Source: Smittia aterrima (lineage: Eukaryota; Arthropoda; Insecta; Diptera; Chironomidae). Taken from it: a stretch of 64,000 nt of DNA. The stretch lies in contig CP093830.1 in assembly GCA_033063855.1 (NCBI GenBank), forward strand, positions 22,320,854-22,384,853. Direction: 5' to 3'. Numbering within the stretch: the first letter of the stretch is position 1; each line of letters starts with the position of its first letter. This document shows positions 1 to 11,376 of the stretch, piece by piece. The notes under the pieces are model-generated. The model worked only from the letters and a program-made list of their open reading frames with translations. It made no database searches and had not been told where the DNA came from. The translations under genes were made by a program, and so were the position numbers.

Positions 1-2849
1 CGATTCGAATTGCAGAAGATTCTCCAGACTCGACGCTTGCAGCATCTTGAAAGCATTTGTTCGATAATTGCATGAGAACTCGTAATCAGATTCTCTCGAT
101 TTAACCGAATTTCCGAATAGTGCTCGCTCTCCGGATCAAGAAAGATAAATAAATTACTTGAAGAATTCATCGCAGATGCTTCGGTCCTGAGGCTGTCATC
201 GGCGCAAGATGGAAAAGGCTCGGTTGAAGAACCAAACCGAATTTCCTTTGATTAAATTTCATTTCACTGCTCTTGTTCTTTTCATTTCGAGTAACACAAT
301 TTTTGATCCTTTTACTTCTTCTTTTTCCTTCATTGCCGTTGTCTGACGATACAGACCGAGACATGGAATGAATTTCACTTCCTTGGACAATTTTATATAC
401 GAAATGTAATTGAATGTTCATCAAGCGAGTAAAGGAAACCTTCTCAGAATAAATAAGATCGTCAATACTTGTTTACGAATTTTCATTTCATTAGTTTCAT
501 CGTTCAACGCTCGCTCTCTGTCGAACACACAAAGTAACCACATAACCTTGCCGAAGTCAAAGTTTCCAAGATAGTGAAACTTCTCTAAGCAGTACAAGTT
601 TATAATTACTCATGATTTAATCTGCATGAGTATAATCTTGTTGTAAGGCAAACAGCTAACAAATTTTGGCCTTTGTAAATCAACCTGCCACGTAAATTTT
701 CCAACGTTCTCATGACTACATTCAATCGACTTCCACCTTCATCATAAACAATTCTCGAGTGAAAAGTTTTCAACATTGTTCAAGTTTTTAATGATAAATA
801 TTTTGTCTATTAAGTAAAGTACGAAGCCTTTACCTTCTCGCAAAAAAAAAAGAATTTACTTCCCTAGCGAAGACGTTAAATGTAAATATTTTGCATGCAA
901 GCTTGTTTGCTCGATATTTTATAGTGTCTTCTAACTATTCCTGTGTTTGTTTCAGCAACTAAGTAAGTTGGATCCTCCCAATTTATGATATGCAATTAAA
1001 AGTTGTTTATGATCAGACAGAAGTTTGCTTCGTTTTTCTGCCAATAATTGTTCCCAGCACATTTATATTCACAACGAGCTCTCGGAACTTTTGATGCCAA
1101 CAAGTTTGGCGAATTTTCGATTTTTAAAATGCAAAAACATGCTTTCAATTAAAGTCGGATTACTCGTGGCAAGCGAGTCATGTTGTAGGGGATAGGTTTC
1201 TGTTGAGGGTCGATTGGTTAGAAAAAGATGAACGCTTTTTCTCGTTTGCTGGCAGTGTAGGTGAAAAAAGAAACTTAATTAACTGGCCCTGGTCATAAAT
1301 TTTATCTCCTGACAAACCCCAAATACGGCAGTGATTCTATTAGCAATTCAGGTCACAAACGGCAAACCAACAAGTTAATAATGATTTTTGCACATTTTAT
1401 CCTCTCCTTTCTATCTTTCCCTCTCACTGTCTATGATATTCTTTTCTCCACGTTTCGTGAGGACAAGGCGCTTCATCAGAAAATAATTAGATCCCTTCCG
1501 CATATTGCAGTCTTAATGGCGCAACATTCTCCGTTGACATTCCAAGACAGACGACAATTCTTAATGATCAAGAAGAAAGAGAGTTCTTTGGGGAGACATA
1601 AATTTCCATAAATCGAAGTTTTCATATTTTCAACACGAAAGGTGCTGCGCATCGTGGTCGAGGGCGAGAAATCACAGAGTTCCATTATCAAGGGTTTTTA
1701 TAGTAGTCATAAATATTCATTTTAAGCATTTTTTACGAAGGAGAAATATTCTTTTATCAATTTTTTATGGCGAGAAGGATGGGAAACATAAATAAACTAA
1801 TCAATTGAAAAATTTTCCCGACTCTCTTCGACCTTTTTCATTAATTTTGCATTGAAAAATAAATAAATAACTTTCACTTGATTTATTACGCAGTTGCGGT
1901 CGATCGAATCCTTCATGGAATCCTTTATGATCCAATATCTTTTCTCGATGTTCTACTTGTTTTCTTTGCAAAGTAATAAGAACGAATTTTTTTTAAGAAG
2001 ATGGATTTTTGACATACGCAAGGCGGATGAAGAGGTTGCCTTCGTAAATTTAAAAGGAAGAAGAAAATCATCTCACACAGAAATAAATCAACTCTCGCTC
2101 GTTTGTAAAATTAGAGAAAAGGTTCAACATAAATAGACCGTGAAAATTCCTTCCACATTGATAATTAGAAAAAAGTCATGATTTGAAGCTTAATTCTAAA
2201 ACAATCGATGATTTGCTTGCCCGCCCTTCAGAAAAATTGTGCGTATCTGGAGCTAATTCCACGCGCTGTAATTTATTTTCTCCCAGCTGTCTCATTTGCT
2301 GGGCGTAACGCCAAATCAGAAGTGAAAAAACCAATAACTCATCGTTATTGTCTGTGAAGCATTTCAAAAGCCGTATTTTACTTCCTAATTAGTTATTTTG
2401 TTTTGGAATCCCTCTGCTTGCTTCTTAAAAACTTCTCGACGTCTTTACGAGTGGCGAGCGCAATGATTATTTTCGTGGGGGAGAGAAGAGAATAAAAAGG
2501 AAGTTGATATGATTTATGCCGAGAGAATTTTAGAATTAACTTGTCATCGTCGACTTTTTCTTCTAGCACTCAAGTGTGCAACATGGAAACTGAATTAACA
2601 ATTCATTTATCATCTTTTTGCTGAAATTATAATTAAGAATCATTCTTGTCCCATGACGGGCTGTAATAAAAACAAACGTGCGACAGTTTCACAATAAGAA
2701 GCGTGAATTTATTTCATTGGAACAACAGAAGAAGTTGAAGGAGGAGGGACAATCTAAAAATTTAAGCCTCCAGGTGCGATAAGCAAGCGAAACCGTTTCT
2801 CATTCTATTGTGGAAATAAGAAATAACCCCAAGTTTAAAAATTTATTGA
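1..2849. other. Intergenic DNA, no gene seen
   Basis: A+T-rich sequence with frequent stops in all frames. The few open stretches, for example 167-424 on the minus strand and 1381-1611 on the plus strand, have low-complexity composition, no recognisable domain and no partner exons. I see no tRNA-like cloverleaf and no transposon signature. Confidence 0.6.
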
Positions 2850-2881
2850 TTGCAGAGATTTTTAACCGATAACTTCATTCG

Positions 2882-2947
2882 TGATAAGATAGAAACGACA
2901 ATCTGCTTTTGGTTTAATTTATCGCAACGGCACTTATCGTATAAAAG
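2882..2947 (+). promoter_or_regulatory. Promoter of esterase 1: GATA sites plus TATA box
   Basis: A TATAAAAG box lies at 2940-2947, 54 bp before the ATG at 2994. A GATA-type motif (TGATAAG) lies at 2882-2888, and an inverted one (CTTATC) at 2933-2938 nearly touches the TATA box. The same combination precedes all four esterases. The spacing implies a leader of only about 20-25 nt. GATA sites are typical of dipteran midgut promoters, so gut expression is an inference. Confidence 0.7.
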
Positions 2948-2993
2948 CTCTTGGAGAAACAATTTTTCTTTCAGTTTTACTTTGAAAGCGAAA

Positions 2994-4890
2994 ATGTTGA
3001 AGTTATTGATTGTAGCTTCACTGCTTGCAATTGCTTACGGGCAAGAGCGACCGATTGTGTCGACCACTGGAGGTCAACTTCAAGGAATTCAACTGTCGAC
3101 TGGAGTTTTGCAGCCAAACTATTTTTCCTTCAAAGGAATTCCTTATGCTGAGCCTCCAGTTGGAAACTTGAGATTCCGCAATCCAGTTCCTCATCGAGGC
3201 TGGTCAGGAGTGCGAAATGCTGAAGAGCATGGTGAACATTGTCCCAGTACTGGTTGGTTTGGATTAGATGTTGGAGGACAAGAAGATTGTTTATTTTTGA
3301 ATGTCTACACTCCAAGTTTTGCTGCCAATCGCGCGGTCATGGTTTTCATTCACGGAGGTTCTTTCAATGACGGAAGTGGCGACAGTTGGATGCATGGCCC
3401 TGAGCATCTCGTCAACGATGGAGTTGTTGTCGTCACACTCAACTATCGTTTGGGAGTCTTAGGATTTTTAGGAACAGGCGATGGAGCTGCCCAAGGAAAC
3501 TGGGGAATGAAAGACATGGTTGAAGCACTTCGCTGGGTTCGGAGTAACATCGCAACGTTCGGAGGGAACCCTAACCTAGTCACTATTTTTGGAGAGAGCG
3601 CGGGAGGTACTGCAGTAAGTAGCTACAGATCGAAAATGAAAAAAATGTTTTTAATTGATTTGTTTTCCTCAGGTTCACTATCTGATGTTATCTCAAATGG
3701 GATTAAATGTAAGTCTCTAAGACATCTTATCAGAAATTAGAATTTTATCAAGTTCATTTATTTTCAGCTCTTTCAAAGAGCAATCGCAATAAGTGGAACT
3801 GCTATTGTACCCTGGGCTTTCCAGTCAAATCCTCGCGCAAGAGCTGAAGCTCTTGGAAGACAATTCGGACTCACATGGTCATCCACACAAAATCTTGTCG
3901 ATCAATTGAGAACTCGTCACTTCTGGGACTTCCCTCAAGTTCAACGTGTAGGAATGTCAGTAGAGGTACCAAGAGGTTTCTCTGCATTCGATTGGGTTCC
4001 TTGCGTTGAACCTCCTACTTCACCCGAACAAAGATTCTTGACTGCTGATCCTGTAACTCTCATGAGAAGTGGAAACTTCCTTCAAATTCCAGCGATTATT
4101 GGTTATAGTAGTGTAAGAAGAATTTATATTATTTTCCTTTAAGCAAACTTTGATTTTTAACTCTTCATTAGGATGAAAGTCTTTTCGCAATTCGGGAACT
4201 TCTCCTTGATCCAACAGTCATGAGTCAGTTCATTGCAAATCCTCATTTCTACGTACCACAATCATTCAACTTGAATCCAGCAACACAACAAGCTCAAGTC
4301 AATGAAGTCGCTCAAACGTTCCGTAACATTTACTTCAATGGACAACATCCTTCTGAGCCTATTCGATACAACTGGACACAATTTAATTCTGATTCTCAAT
4401 TTAATTTCGGCATCGACCGAGTTGTTCGCTATCACGCAGCTCGTCAGCCACAACCAATCTTCTACTACAAATTCAGCATGGATGGATCACTTAACATGAT
4501 TAAACGTTTGCTTTTGTTGACAGATTACGAAGGCGCTGTTCATTCAGATGTAAGATTAGATTCTTTAGATCTTCTTGATAATTTTTTAAATCAAACTTTT
4601 TACAGATTATCTTTTACTTCTTCAACGCTGCATCATTCCCGCTGCCTATTCTTCCAAATAATATCGCATTGACCGTTCGTCGTCGCATGGTTCGAATGTG
4701 GACCAATTTTGCAACGACTGGAAATCCAACGCCTTCAGTTGATGCTCTCGTAACTGCAAGATGGGAACGCTACACCAACGCTAATCAAGAGTTTATGGAT
4801 ATCGGAGAAACTCTTGTTCCTTCTCGTCGGCCATTTAACGGCAGAATGGAACCATGGCATGCTTTCCAAAACAGATTTAATCCTTGGTAA
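2994..4890 (+). CDS. Secreted carboxylesterase, tandem copy 1 (5 exons)
   Basis: Type-B carboxylesterase (alpha/beta hydrolase), predicted to hydrolyse carboxylic esters outside the cell. Exons by GT-AG consensus and frame: 2994-3614, 3673-3708, 3768-4112, 4172-4549 and 4606-4890, giving 554 residues. Introns are 56-59 bp. A signal peptide covers about residues 1-16, and no KDEL-type tail or GPI-like tail is present (it ends RFNPW). The oxyanion-hole HGG is at 120-122. The nucleophile elbow GESAGG carries Ser202. The acid is probably Glu336 (DES, the position of the usual DEG) and the base His458 (HSD), so the triad is complete. GESAG rather than GQSAG argues against juvenile hormone esterase. 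An in-frame extension back to 2850 is rejected because the TATA box lies inside it and the signal peptide starts at 2994. A poly(A) signal AATAAA is at 4918-4923. First of four tandem copies; the natural substrate is unknown. Confidence 0.93.
3673..3708 (+). other. 36-bp micro-exon of esterase 1
   Basis: Exon 2 encodes only 12 residues (VHYLMLSQMGLN), immediately after the catalytic-serine elbow. It is flanked by AG acceptor and GTAAGT donor. Equivalent exons occur at 5743-5778, 7939-7974 and 10131-10166. All are exactly 36 bp and phase 0, so skipping one would delete 12 residues without a frameshift. Confidence 0.85.
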
Positions 4891-4963
4891 ACGTTTTTAT
4901 CGAAAGCCTTAGACAAAAATAAATCAAATCTGAAAAATATTGTTTTCAAAAGGTCTTTAATTT

Positions 4964-5017
4964 TTATCTTATCAACCGAGATAAGATTAAAATAGTATTT
5001 TAAGTCTTCTATAAAAG
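4964..5017 (+). promoter_or_regulatory. Promoter of esterase 2: clustered GATA sites plus TATA box
   Basis: TATAAAAG at 5010-5017 lies 54 bp before the ATG at 5064. A double inverted GATA motif (TTATCTTATCA) is at 4964-4974, and GAGATAAGAT follows at 4978-4987. The stretch from the last GATA site to the TATA box closely resembles the esterase 3 promoter (both contain GATAAGATTAAAAT), so it was duplicated with the gene. The whole promoter fits between the poly(A) signal of copy 1 and the ATG of copy 2, only about 140 bp. Confidence 0.72.
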
Positions 5018-5063
5018 CTGCTGCAGAGCGAAATTTTGTTTCAGTTTAATTTTGCAAGTGAAG

Positions 5064-6959
5064 ATGTTGAAGTTATTATTTGTAACTTCTCTGCTTGCAG
5101 TTGCTTACGGGCAAGAGCGACCGATTGTGTCGACTACTGGAGGTCTCCTCCAAGGAATTCAACTCTCAACTGGAGTTTTGCAGCCAAACTATTTTTCCTT
5201 CAAAGGAATTCCTTATGCTGAGCCTCCAGTTGGAAATTTGAGATTCCGCAATCCTGTTCCTCATCGAGGCTGGTCAGGAGTGCGAAATGCTGAAGATCAT
5301 GGTACATACTGTCCCAGTGCGACTGGTTGGCTTGGATTAGAAGTTGGAGGTGTAGAAGATTGTTTGTTCTTAAATGTCTACACACCAAGTTTTGCTGGCA
5401 ATCGCGCTGTCATGGTTTATATTCACGGAGGTTCTTTCAATGGCGGAAATGGCGACAGTGGGATGCATGGCCCGGAGCATCTCGTTAACGATGGAGTTGT
5501 TCTCGTGACACTCAACTATCGAGTGGGAGTTTTAGGATTTTTCAGTACAGGCGATGGTGCAGCTCAAGGTAATTGGGGAATGAAAGACATGATTGAAGCT
5601 CTTCGTTGGGTTCGTAGTAACATCGCTTCGTTCGGAGGAAACCCCAACCAAGTCACTATTTTTGGAGAGAGCGCGGGAGGTGCTGCAGTAAGTTGCTTAA
5701 ATTTAAAATGAAAAAATGACTTAATTGTTTTGTTTTTCTCAGGTTCATTATCTGATGTTATCACAAATGGGATTAAATGTAAGTCTCTCAGACATCTTGA
5801 ATTAGAATTTTATCAAGTTCATTTATTTTCAGCTCTTTCAAAGAGCAATCGTTATAAGTGGATCTGCTCTTGTACCCTGGGCGTTCCAACCGAATCCTCG
5901 CGGAAGAGCTGAAGCTCTCGGAAGACATTTTGGTCTCACATGGTCCTCAACCCAAAATCTCGTCGATCAATTGAGAACTCGTAACTTCTGGGACTTTGCT
6001 CAAGCTCATCGCGAAGGTTTGTCACTTGAAGTGCCAAGAGGTTTCTCTGCATTCGAGTATGTTCCATGTGTTGAACCTCCAACTTCGCCCGAACAAAGAT
6101 TCTTGACTGCTGATCCTGTAACTCTCATGAGAAGTGGAAACTTCCTTCAAATTCCTGCGATTATTGGTTACAGTAGTGTAAGAAGAATTTCTATTAATTT
6201 TCTTTTGAGCAAATTTTGATTTCCAAACCTTTCTTCCAGGCTGAAAGTCTTTTTGCAATTCGGGAACTTCTCCTTGATCCAACAGTCATGAATCAATTCA
6301 TAGCAAATCCCCATTTCTACGTACCACAATCATTTAACTTGAATCCTGCAACACAACAAGCTCAGGTCAATGAAGTCGCTCAAACGTTCCGCAACATTTA
6401 CTTCAATGGACAACATCCTTCTGAGGCAATCCGATTCAACTGGACTCAGTTCAATTCTGATTCTCAATTTAATTTCGGCATCGACCGAGTTGTTCGTTAT
6501 CACGCAGCTCGTCAGCCACAACCAATTTTCTACTACAAATTCAGCATGGATGGATCACTTAACATGGTTAAACGTTTGCTCTTGTTGACAGATTACGAAG
6601 GCGCTGTTCATGCAGATGTAAGATCAGAAATCTTTCTCATTACAAGATCATTTTTGAAATCAATCTTTTTACAGATTATCTTCTACTTATTCAACGTTGG
6701 GTCATTCCCGCTTCCTATTCTTCCAAATAATATCGCATTGACCGTTCGTCGTCGCATGGTTCGAATGTGGACAAATTTTGCAACGACCGGAAACCCAACG
6801 CCTTCAATTGATGCTCTCGTAACTGCAAGATGGGAACGCTACACCAACGCAAATCAAGAGTTTATGGATATCGGAGAAACTCTTGTTCCTTCTCGTCGGC
6901 CATTTAACGGCAGAATGGAACCATGGCATGCTTTCCAAAACAGATTTAATCCCTGGTAA
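5064..6959 (+). CDS. Secreted carboxylesterase, tandem copy 2 (5 exons)
   Basis: Second copy of the array. Exons: 5064-5687, 5743-5778, 5833-6177, 6240-6617 and 6675-6959, giving 555 residues. The extra residue lies in the loop following the conserved HG-x-x-CP region (SATGW instead of STGW). Signal peptide, HGG oxyanion hole and GESAGG elbow (Ser203) are present. The acid is Glu337, here in the context AES because the preceding Asp of copies 1 and 4 is Ala, and the base is His459 (HAD). Exons 4-5 are extremely close to copy 1. The 3' UTR (AATAAATCAAATCTGAAAAA core, signal at 6987-6992) is also shared with copy 1, so these two are the youngest pair. A TTG 12 bp upstream in the same frame is not used as the start. 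Predicted secreted ester hydrolase, substrate unknown. Confidence 0.93.
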
Positions 6960-7170
6960 ACGTTTCTATTGATAGCTTCAGATAAAAATAAATCAAATCT
7001 GAAAAATATTGCTTATTGTTTCTATCACTTGAAAAACATTCAATCAAATATTAGATCCACACTGTCTACCACACCTTTCAAAATACCACCAATGAACGTC
7101 GTTTAACAGACCAACGCAAGTCAATCCTTCCTTCGCAAGCAACAAAAAATCATTTTCCTAATCAAGTTTG

Positions 7171-7214
7171 TATCAGTTGATAAGATTAAAATTGTCTTTA
7201 GTCTGCTATAAAAG
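7171..7214 (+). promoter_or_regulatory. Promoter of esterase 3: GATA site plus TATA box
   Basis: TATAAAAG at 7207-7214 is 45 bp before the ATG at 7252, the shortest spacing in the array. TGATAAGA lies at 7178-7185, about 25 bp before the TATA box, with an inverted TATCA just upstream at 7171-7175. The GATA-to-TATA segment matches that of copy 2 apart from small deletions. Confidence 0.7.
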
Positions 7215-7251
7215 CTGAAGCAGATCGAATTTTTTGTCAGTTTAAGTGAAA

Positions 7252-9154
7252 ATGTTGAAGTTAATATTAATAGCTTCACTGCTCGCAGTTGCTTACGGGC
7301 AAGAGCGACCGATTATATCGACTACTGGCGGTCTCGCTCAAGGAATTCAACTCTCAACTGGAATTTTGCAGCCAAACTTCTTTGCTTTTAAAGGAATTCC
7401 ATACGCTGAGCCTCCAGTTGGAAACTTGAGATTCCGTAATCCAGTTGCTCATCGAGGCTGGTCGGGAACGCTTGATGCGCAAGAGCATAGAGCTCACTGC
7501 CCAAGCAGTGGTTGGTTTGGATTAGAAGTTGGAGGAGAAGAGAATTGTTTGTTCTTGAATGTCTACACTCCAAGTTTTGCTGCCAGGCGTGCAGTCATGG
7601 TTTGGATTCACGGAGGTTCTTTCACTGGTGGAAGTGGCGACAGTTGGATCTACGGCCCTGATTTTCTCGTTAACGATGGAGTTGTTGTCGTGACACTCAA
7701 CTATCGTTTGGGAGTCTTGGGTTATTTAGGAACAGGTGATGCAGCTGCCCAAGGAAACTGGGGAATGAAAGATATTGTTGAAGCTCTTCGTTGGGTTCGC
7801 AATAACATCGCTTCATTTGGAGGCGACCCTAACCAAGTAACTGTATTTGGAGAAAGTGCTGGAGGTGTTGCTGTAAGTTACTTTAAATTTGAAATGAAAA
7901 ATGGTATCGGTCATATGTTTTTTTCTTTCTATTCATAGATTCATTATCTGATGTTATCACAAATGGGATTAAATGTAAGACTCTCAAAAATTTTATCTGG
8001 AATTGTAAGTTAATCAAGTTAATCTTTTTAAGCTTTTTCAAAGAGCAATCGCACAAAGTGGCACTGCTCTCGTTCCTTGGGGCTTCCAGCCTAACCCACG
8101 CGGACAGGCTGAAGCTCTTGGAAGACAATTCGGACTCACATGGTCATCCACACAAAATCTTGTTGATCAATTGAGAACTCGTCACTTCTGGGACTTTGTT
8201 CAAGCGCAAAGTGGATGGCTCGATATGGAAGTTCCAAGAGGATTTTCTTCAATGGATTGGGTCCCATGCGTTGAGCCTCCAACTTCACCTGAGCAAAGAT
8301 TCTTGACTGCTGATCCCGTTACTCTCATGAGAACTGGAAATTTCCTTCAAATTCCAGCGATTATTGGTTACACTGATGTAAGAAATTGATTTTAATTTAA
8401 TTTAAAATAATTTCAACAATTTCCTTTTCTTCAAGGTCGAAAGTTTGTTTATGATCCGAGAAGTTCTTCTCGACGATACCGTCATGGACCAATTCATTGC
8501 AAATCCTCATTTCTACGCTCCACGATCTTTCAACTTGAATCCAGTTACGCAACAAGCTCAAGTTAACGAAGTCGCTCAAACTTTCCGCAATATTTACTTC
8601 AATGGTCAGCATCCATCGCAAGCAGTTCGATTCAACTGGACCCAGTTCAATTCTGATTCTCATTTCGCTTTTGGAATCGACCGAACAGTTCGCTACCACG
8701 CAGCGCGTCAGTCGCAACCAATCTTCTACTATAAATTCAGCATGGATGGATCACTTAACATGGTTAAACGTTTGATTTTGTTAACAGATTACGATGGCGC
8801 TGTTCATGCAGATGTAAGTCTCAAGCTAAATATTTTTATTAAAATTTTTCATTACATTTTGTGTTCCAGGATATTTTCCATCTTTTCAACGTTGCATCAT
8901 TCCCGCTGCCTATTCTTCCAAATAATATCGCATTGACCGTTCGTCGTCGCATGGTTCGAATGTGGGTAAACTTCGCTATGACCGGAAATCCAACGCCTTC
9001 AGTTGATGCTCTTGTAACTGCAAGATGGGAACGCTACACTATCGCTAATCAAGAGTTTATGGATATCGGAGAAACTCTTGTTCCTTCTCGTCGGCCATAT
9101 AACGGTCGATTGGAACCATGGCATAATTTCCAAAACAGATTCAATCCTTGGTAA
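7252..9154 (+). CDS. Secreted carboxylesterase, tandem copy 3 (5 exons, mosaic)
   Basis: Third copy. Exons: 7252-7872, 7939-7974, 8033-8377, 8436-8813 and 8870-9154, giving 554 residues. The signal peptide ends at about residue 16. The triad is Ser202 (GESAGG), Glu336 (context VES) and His458 (HAD). The acceptor of exon 2 gives Ile instead of the Val found at that position in the other copies. The copy is a patchwork. The start of exon 3 is nearly base-identical to copy 4 for about 45 bp, including silent sites. The next about 80 bp matches copy 1, and the end of exon 3 matches copy 4 again. Exon 5 likewise switches from copy-1-like to copy-4-like. This indicates gene conversion. Poly(A) signal at 9183-9188. 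Intact and probably functional. Confidence 0.93.
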
Positions 9155-9317
9155 ATTTTCGAATTTAAAATATGATGAAGAAAATAAAACAAATAAAATT
9201 AGTGAACATAACTGTGAATATGATTTCGATTCCATCCCCTGCCACTCTGGCAGACTTTGAACAGACCACCGCAAAGTATTTCTTCCATTCATAATCACGT
9301 TTTTTTTTCCTTTTAAG

Positions 9318-9405
9318 TTATCAGCTGATGAGAATAACAACGTAGACCGATAAATTTTTATCAAAATAAAACCCTAATCTCCCTCAGACTCATGGTCTAT
9401 AAAAG
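9318..9405 (+). promoter_or_regulatory. Promoter of esterase 4: GATA-like sites plus TATA box
   Basis: TATAAAAG at 9398-9405 lies 54 bp before the ATG at 9452, and the leader between them is nearly identical to that of copy 2. Upstream are GATA-like motifs in both orientations: TTATCA at 9318-9323, CGATAAA at about 9349-9355 and TTATCA at about 9357-9362. They are further from the TATA box than in copies 1-3, so this copy may be regulated differently. Confidence 0.62.
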
Positions 9406-9451
9406 CTGATGCAGAGCGAATTTTTGTTTCAGTTTAATTTTGCAAGTGAAG

Positions 9452-11376
9452 ATGTTGAAGTTAATATTCGTAACTTCCCTGCTCGCAGTTGCTTTCGGGC
9501 AAGAGCGACCGATTGTGTCGACTACTGGAGGCCAACTTCAAGGAATTCAACTTTCAACTGGAATTTTGCAGCCAAACTATTTTTCCTTCAAAGGAATTCC
9601 CTACGCTGAGCCTCCAGTTGGAAACTTGAGATTCAGCAATCCTGTTCCTCATCGAGGCTGGGCAGGAGTGCGAAATGCTGAAAATCACGGTAACTTTTGC
9701 CCTAGCGGAGGTTGGTTCGGAATGGAAGTTGGCGGCAATGAAGATTGCTTGTTCCTGAATGTCTACACACCAAGTTTCCATGCAAATCGCCCAGTCATGG
9801 TTTGGATTCACGGAGGAATTTTCACTTTGGGAAGTGGCGACAGTACTTTGTACGGTCCTGACTTTTTCGTTAACGAAGGAGTAGTTGTAGTTACACTTAA
9901 CTATCGCTTGGGAGTCCTGGGCTTCTTAAGTACAGGTGATGGAGCTGCACAAGGAAACTGGGCTATGAAAGACATGGTTGAAGCTCTTCGTTGGGTTCGT
10001 AGTAACATCGCTTCGTTCGGAGGCGACCCTAACCAAGTTACTGTATTTGGAGAAAGTGCTGGAGGTGTTGCTGTAAGTTGCATCAAAGGAAATGAAATTA
10101 ATCTTTCTAAAGCTTCTTTGCTATTGTTAGGTTCACTATCTTATGTTATCGCAAATGGGATTAAACGTGAGTACTTTAAAATTGTTATCTGAAGAAAAAA
10201 ATTAATGTTTTTTTCATGGCTTTTATTATTTACAGCTTTTCCAAAGAGCTATCTCACAAAGTGGCACTGCTCTCGTTCCTTGGGGCTTCCAGCCTAACCC
10301 TCGCGCTCAAGCTGAACGCGTTGGAAGACATTTTGGATTAACTTGGTCGTCCACACAAAATCTTGTTGATCAATTGAGAACTCGTCACTTCAGCAATTTC
10401 CCGGATGCTCAAGGTGGTTTGCTTGGTTTAACAGTTCCTAGAGGTCGTGAAGGATTCGATTGGGTTCCATGTGTCGAACCACCAACTGCTCCCCAACAAA
10501 GATTCTTGACTGCTGATCCCGTTACTCTCATGAGAACTGGAAATTTCCTTCAAATTCCAGCGATTATTGGCTATACCAGCGTAAGAAGAAAATTATTCGT
10601 GACTGAATATTTTTAATCAAACTTTTTATTTACATCTTTATCAAGGATGAAAGTCTCTTCGTAATTCGCGAAGCGATCATTGATCCAACGGTCATGAGTC
10701 AGTTCATTGCAAATCCAAACTACTATGTCCCAGTATCTTTCGGCTTGAATCCAGCAACGCAACAAGCTCAAATCAACGAGGTAGCTCAAACGTTCCGCAA
10801 CATTTATTTCAATGGACAACATCCTTCTGAGCCTATTCGATACAACTGGACACAATTTAATACTGATTCCCATTTCGCTTTCGGAATCGATCGAACTGTT
10901 CGTTATCACGCAGCACGTCAGTCACAACCGATCTTCTACTACAAATTCAGCATGGATGGATCACTCAACATGTTGAAACGATTGATGTTGTTGTCCGATT
11001 ACGATGGCGCAGGTCACGGAGATGTAAGTTGCTTAATTTTTTATTATTCCATGATAGAACTTCATTCAAATCAACTTATTTAATGTTACAGGACCTTTTC
11101 CACATGTGGTCAGTTTCGAGTTTCCCGCTTCCGATCCTTCCCGGTAATGTCGCATTAACCGTTCGTCGTCGCATGGTTCGAATGTGGGTAAACTTCGCTA
11201 TGACCGGAAATCCAACTCCAACAGTTGATGCTCTCGTAACTGCAAGATGGGATCGCTACACCAACGCTAATCAAGAGTTTATGGATATTGGAGAAAATCT
11301 TGTTCCTTCTCGTCGACCATATAACGGTAGAATGGAACCATGGCATGCTTTCCAAAACAGATTTAATCCTTGGTAA
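9452..11376 (+). CDS. Secreted carboxylesterase, tandem copy 4 (5 exons)
   Basis: Last and most divergent copy. Exons: 9452-10072, 10131-10166, 10236-10580, 10646-11023 and 11092-11376, giving 554 residues. Introns are slightly longer (58-69 bp). Intron 2 starts GTGAGT where the other copies have GTAAG. The signal peptide, HGG loop (followed by IFTLGSGD, a different loop from the other copies), Ser202 (GESAGG), Glu336 (DES) and His458 (GHGD) are all present, so it should be active. Substitutions concentrate around the active-site entrance loops (residues 122-135 and about 270-285), which may change substrate preference; that is inference. Poly(A) signal AATAAA at 11527-11532. The array ends here; no fifth copy or fragment is visible downstream. 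Confidence 0.93.

Noticed and set aside
2850..2993. In-frame N-terminal extension of esterase 1 by 48 residues
   Set aside because: The TATA box and GATA sites lie within it, the other copies lack it, and the signal peptide begins at the ATG at 2994.
5052..5063. TTG start giving four extra residues before the esterase 2 signal peptide (also at 9440 for copy 4)
   Set aside because: Non-ATG start; the ATG directly after it is conserved in all copies and begins a normal signal peptide.
2994..11376. Assignment of the esterases as juvenile hormone esterases
   Set aside because: The serine elbow is GESAG in all four, not GQSAG typical of that enzyme.
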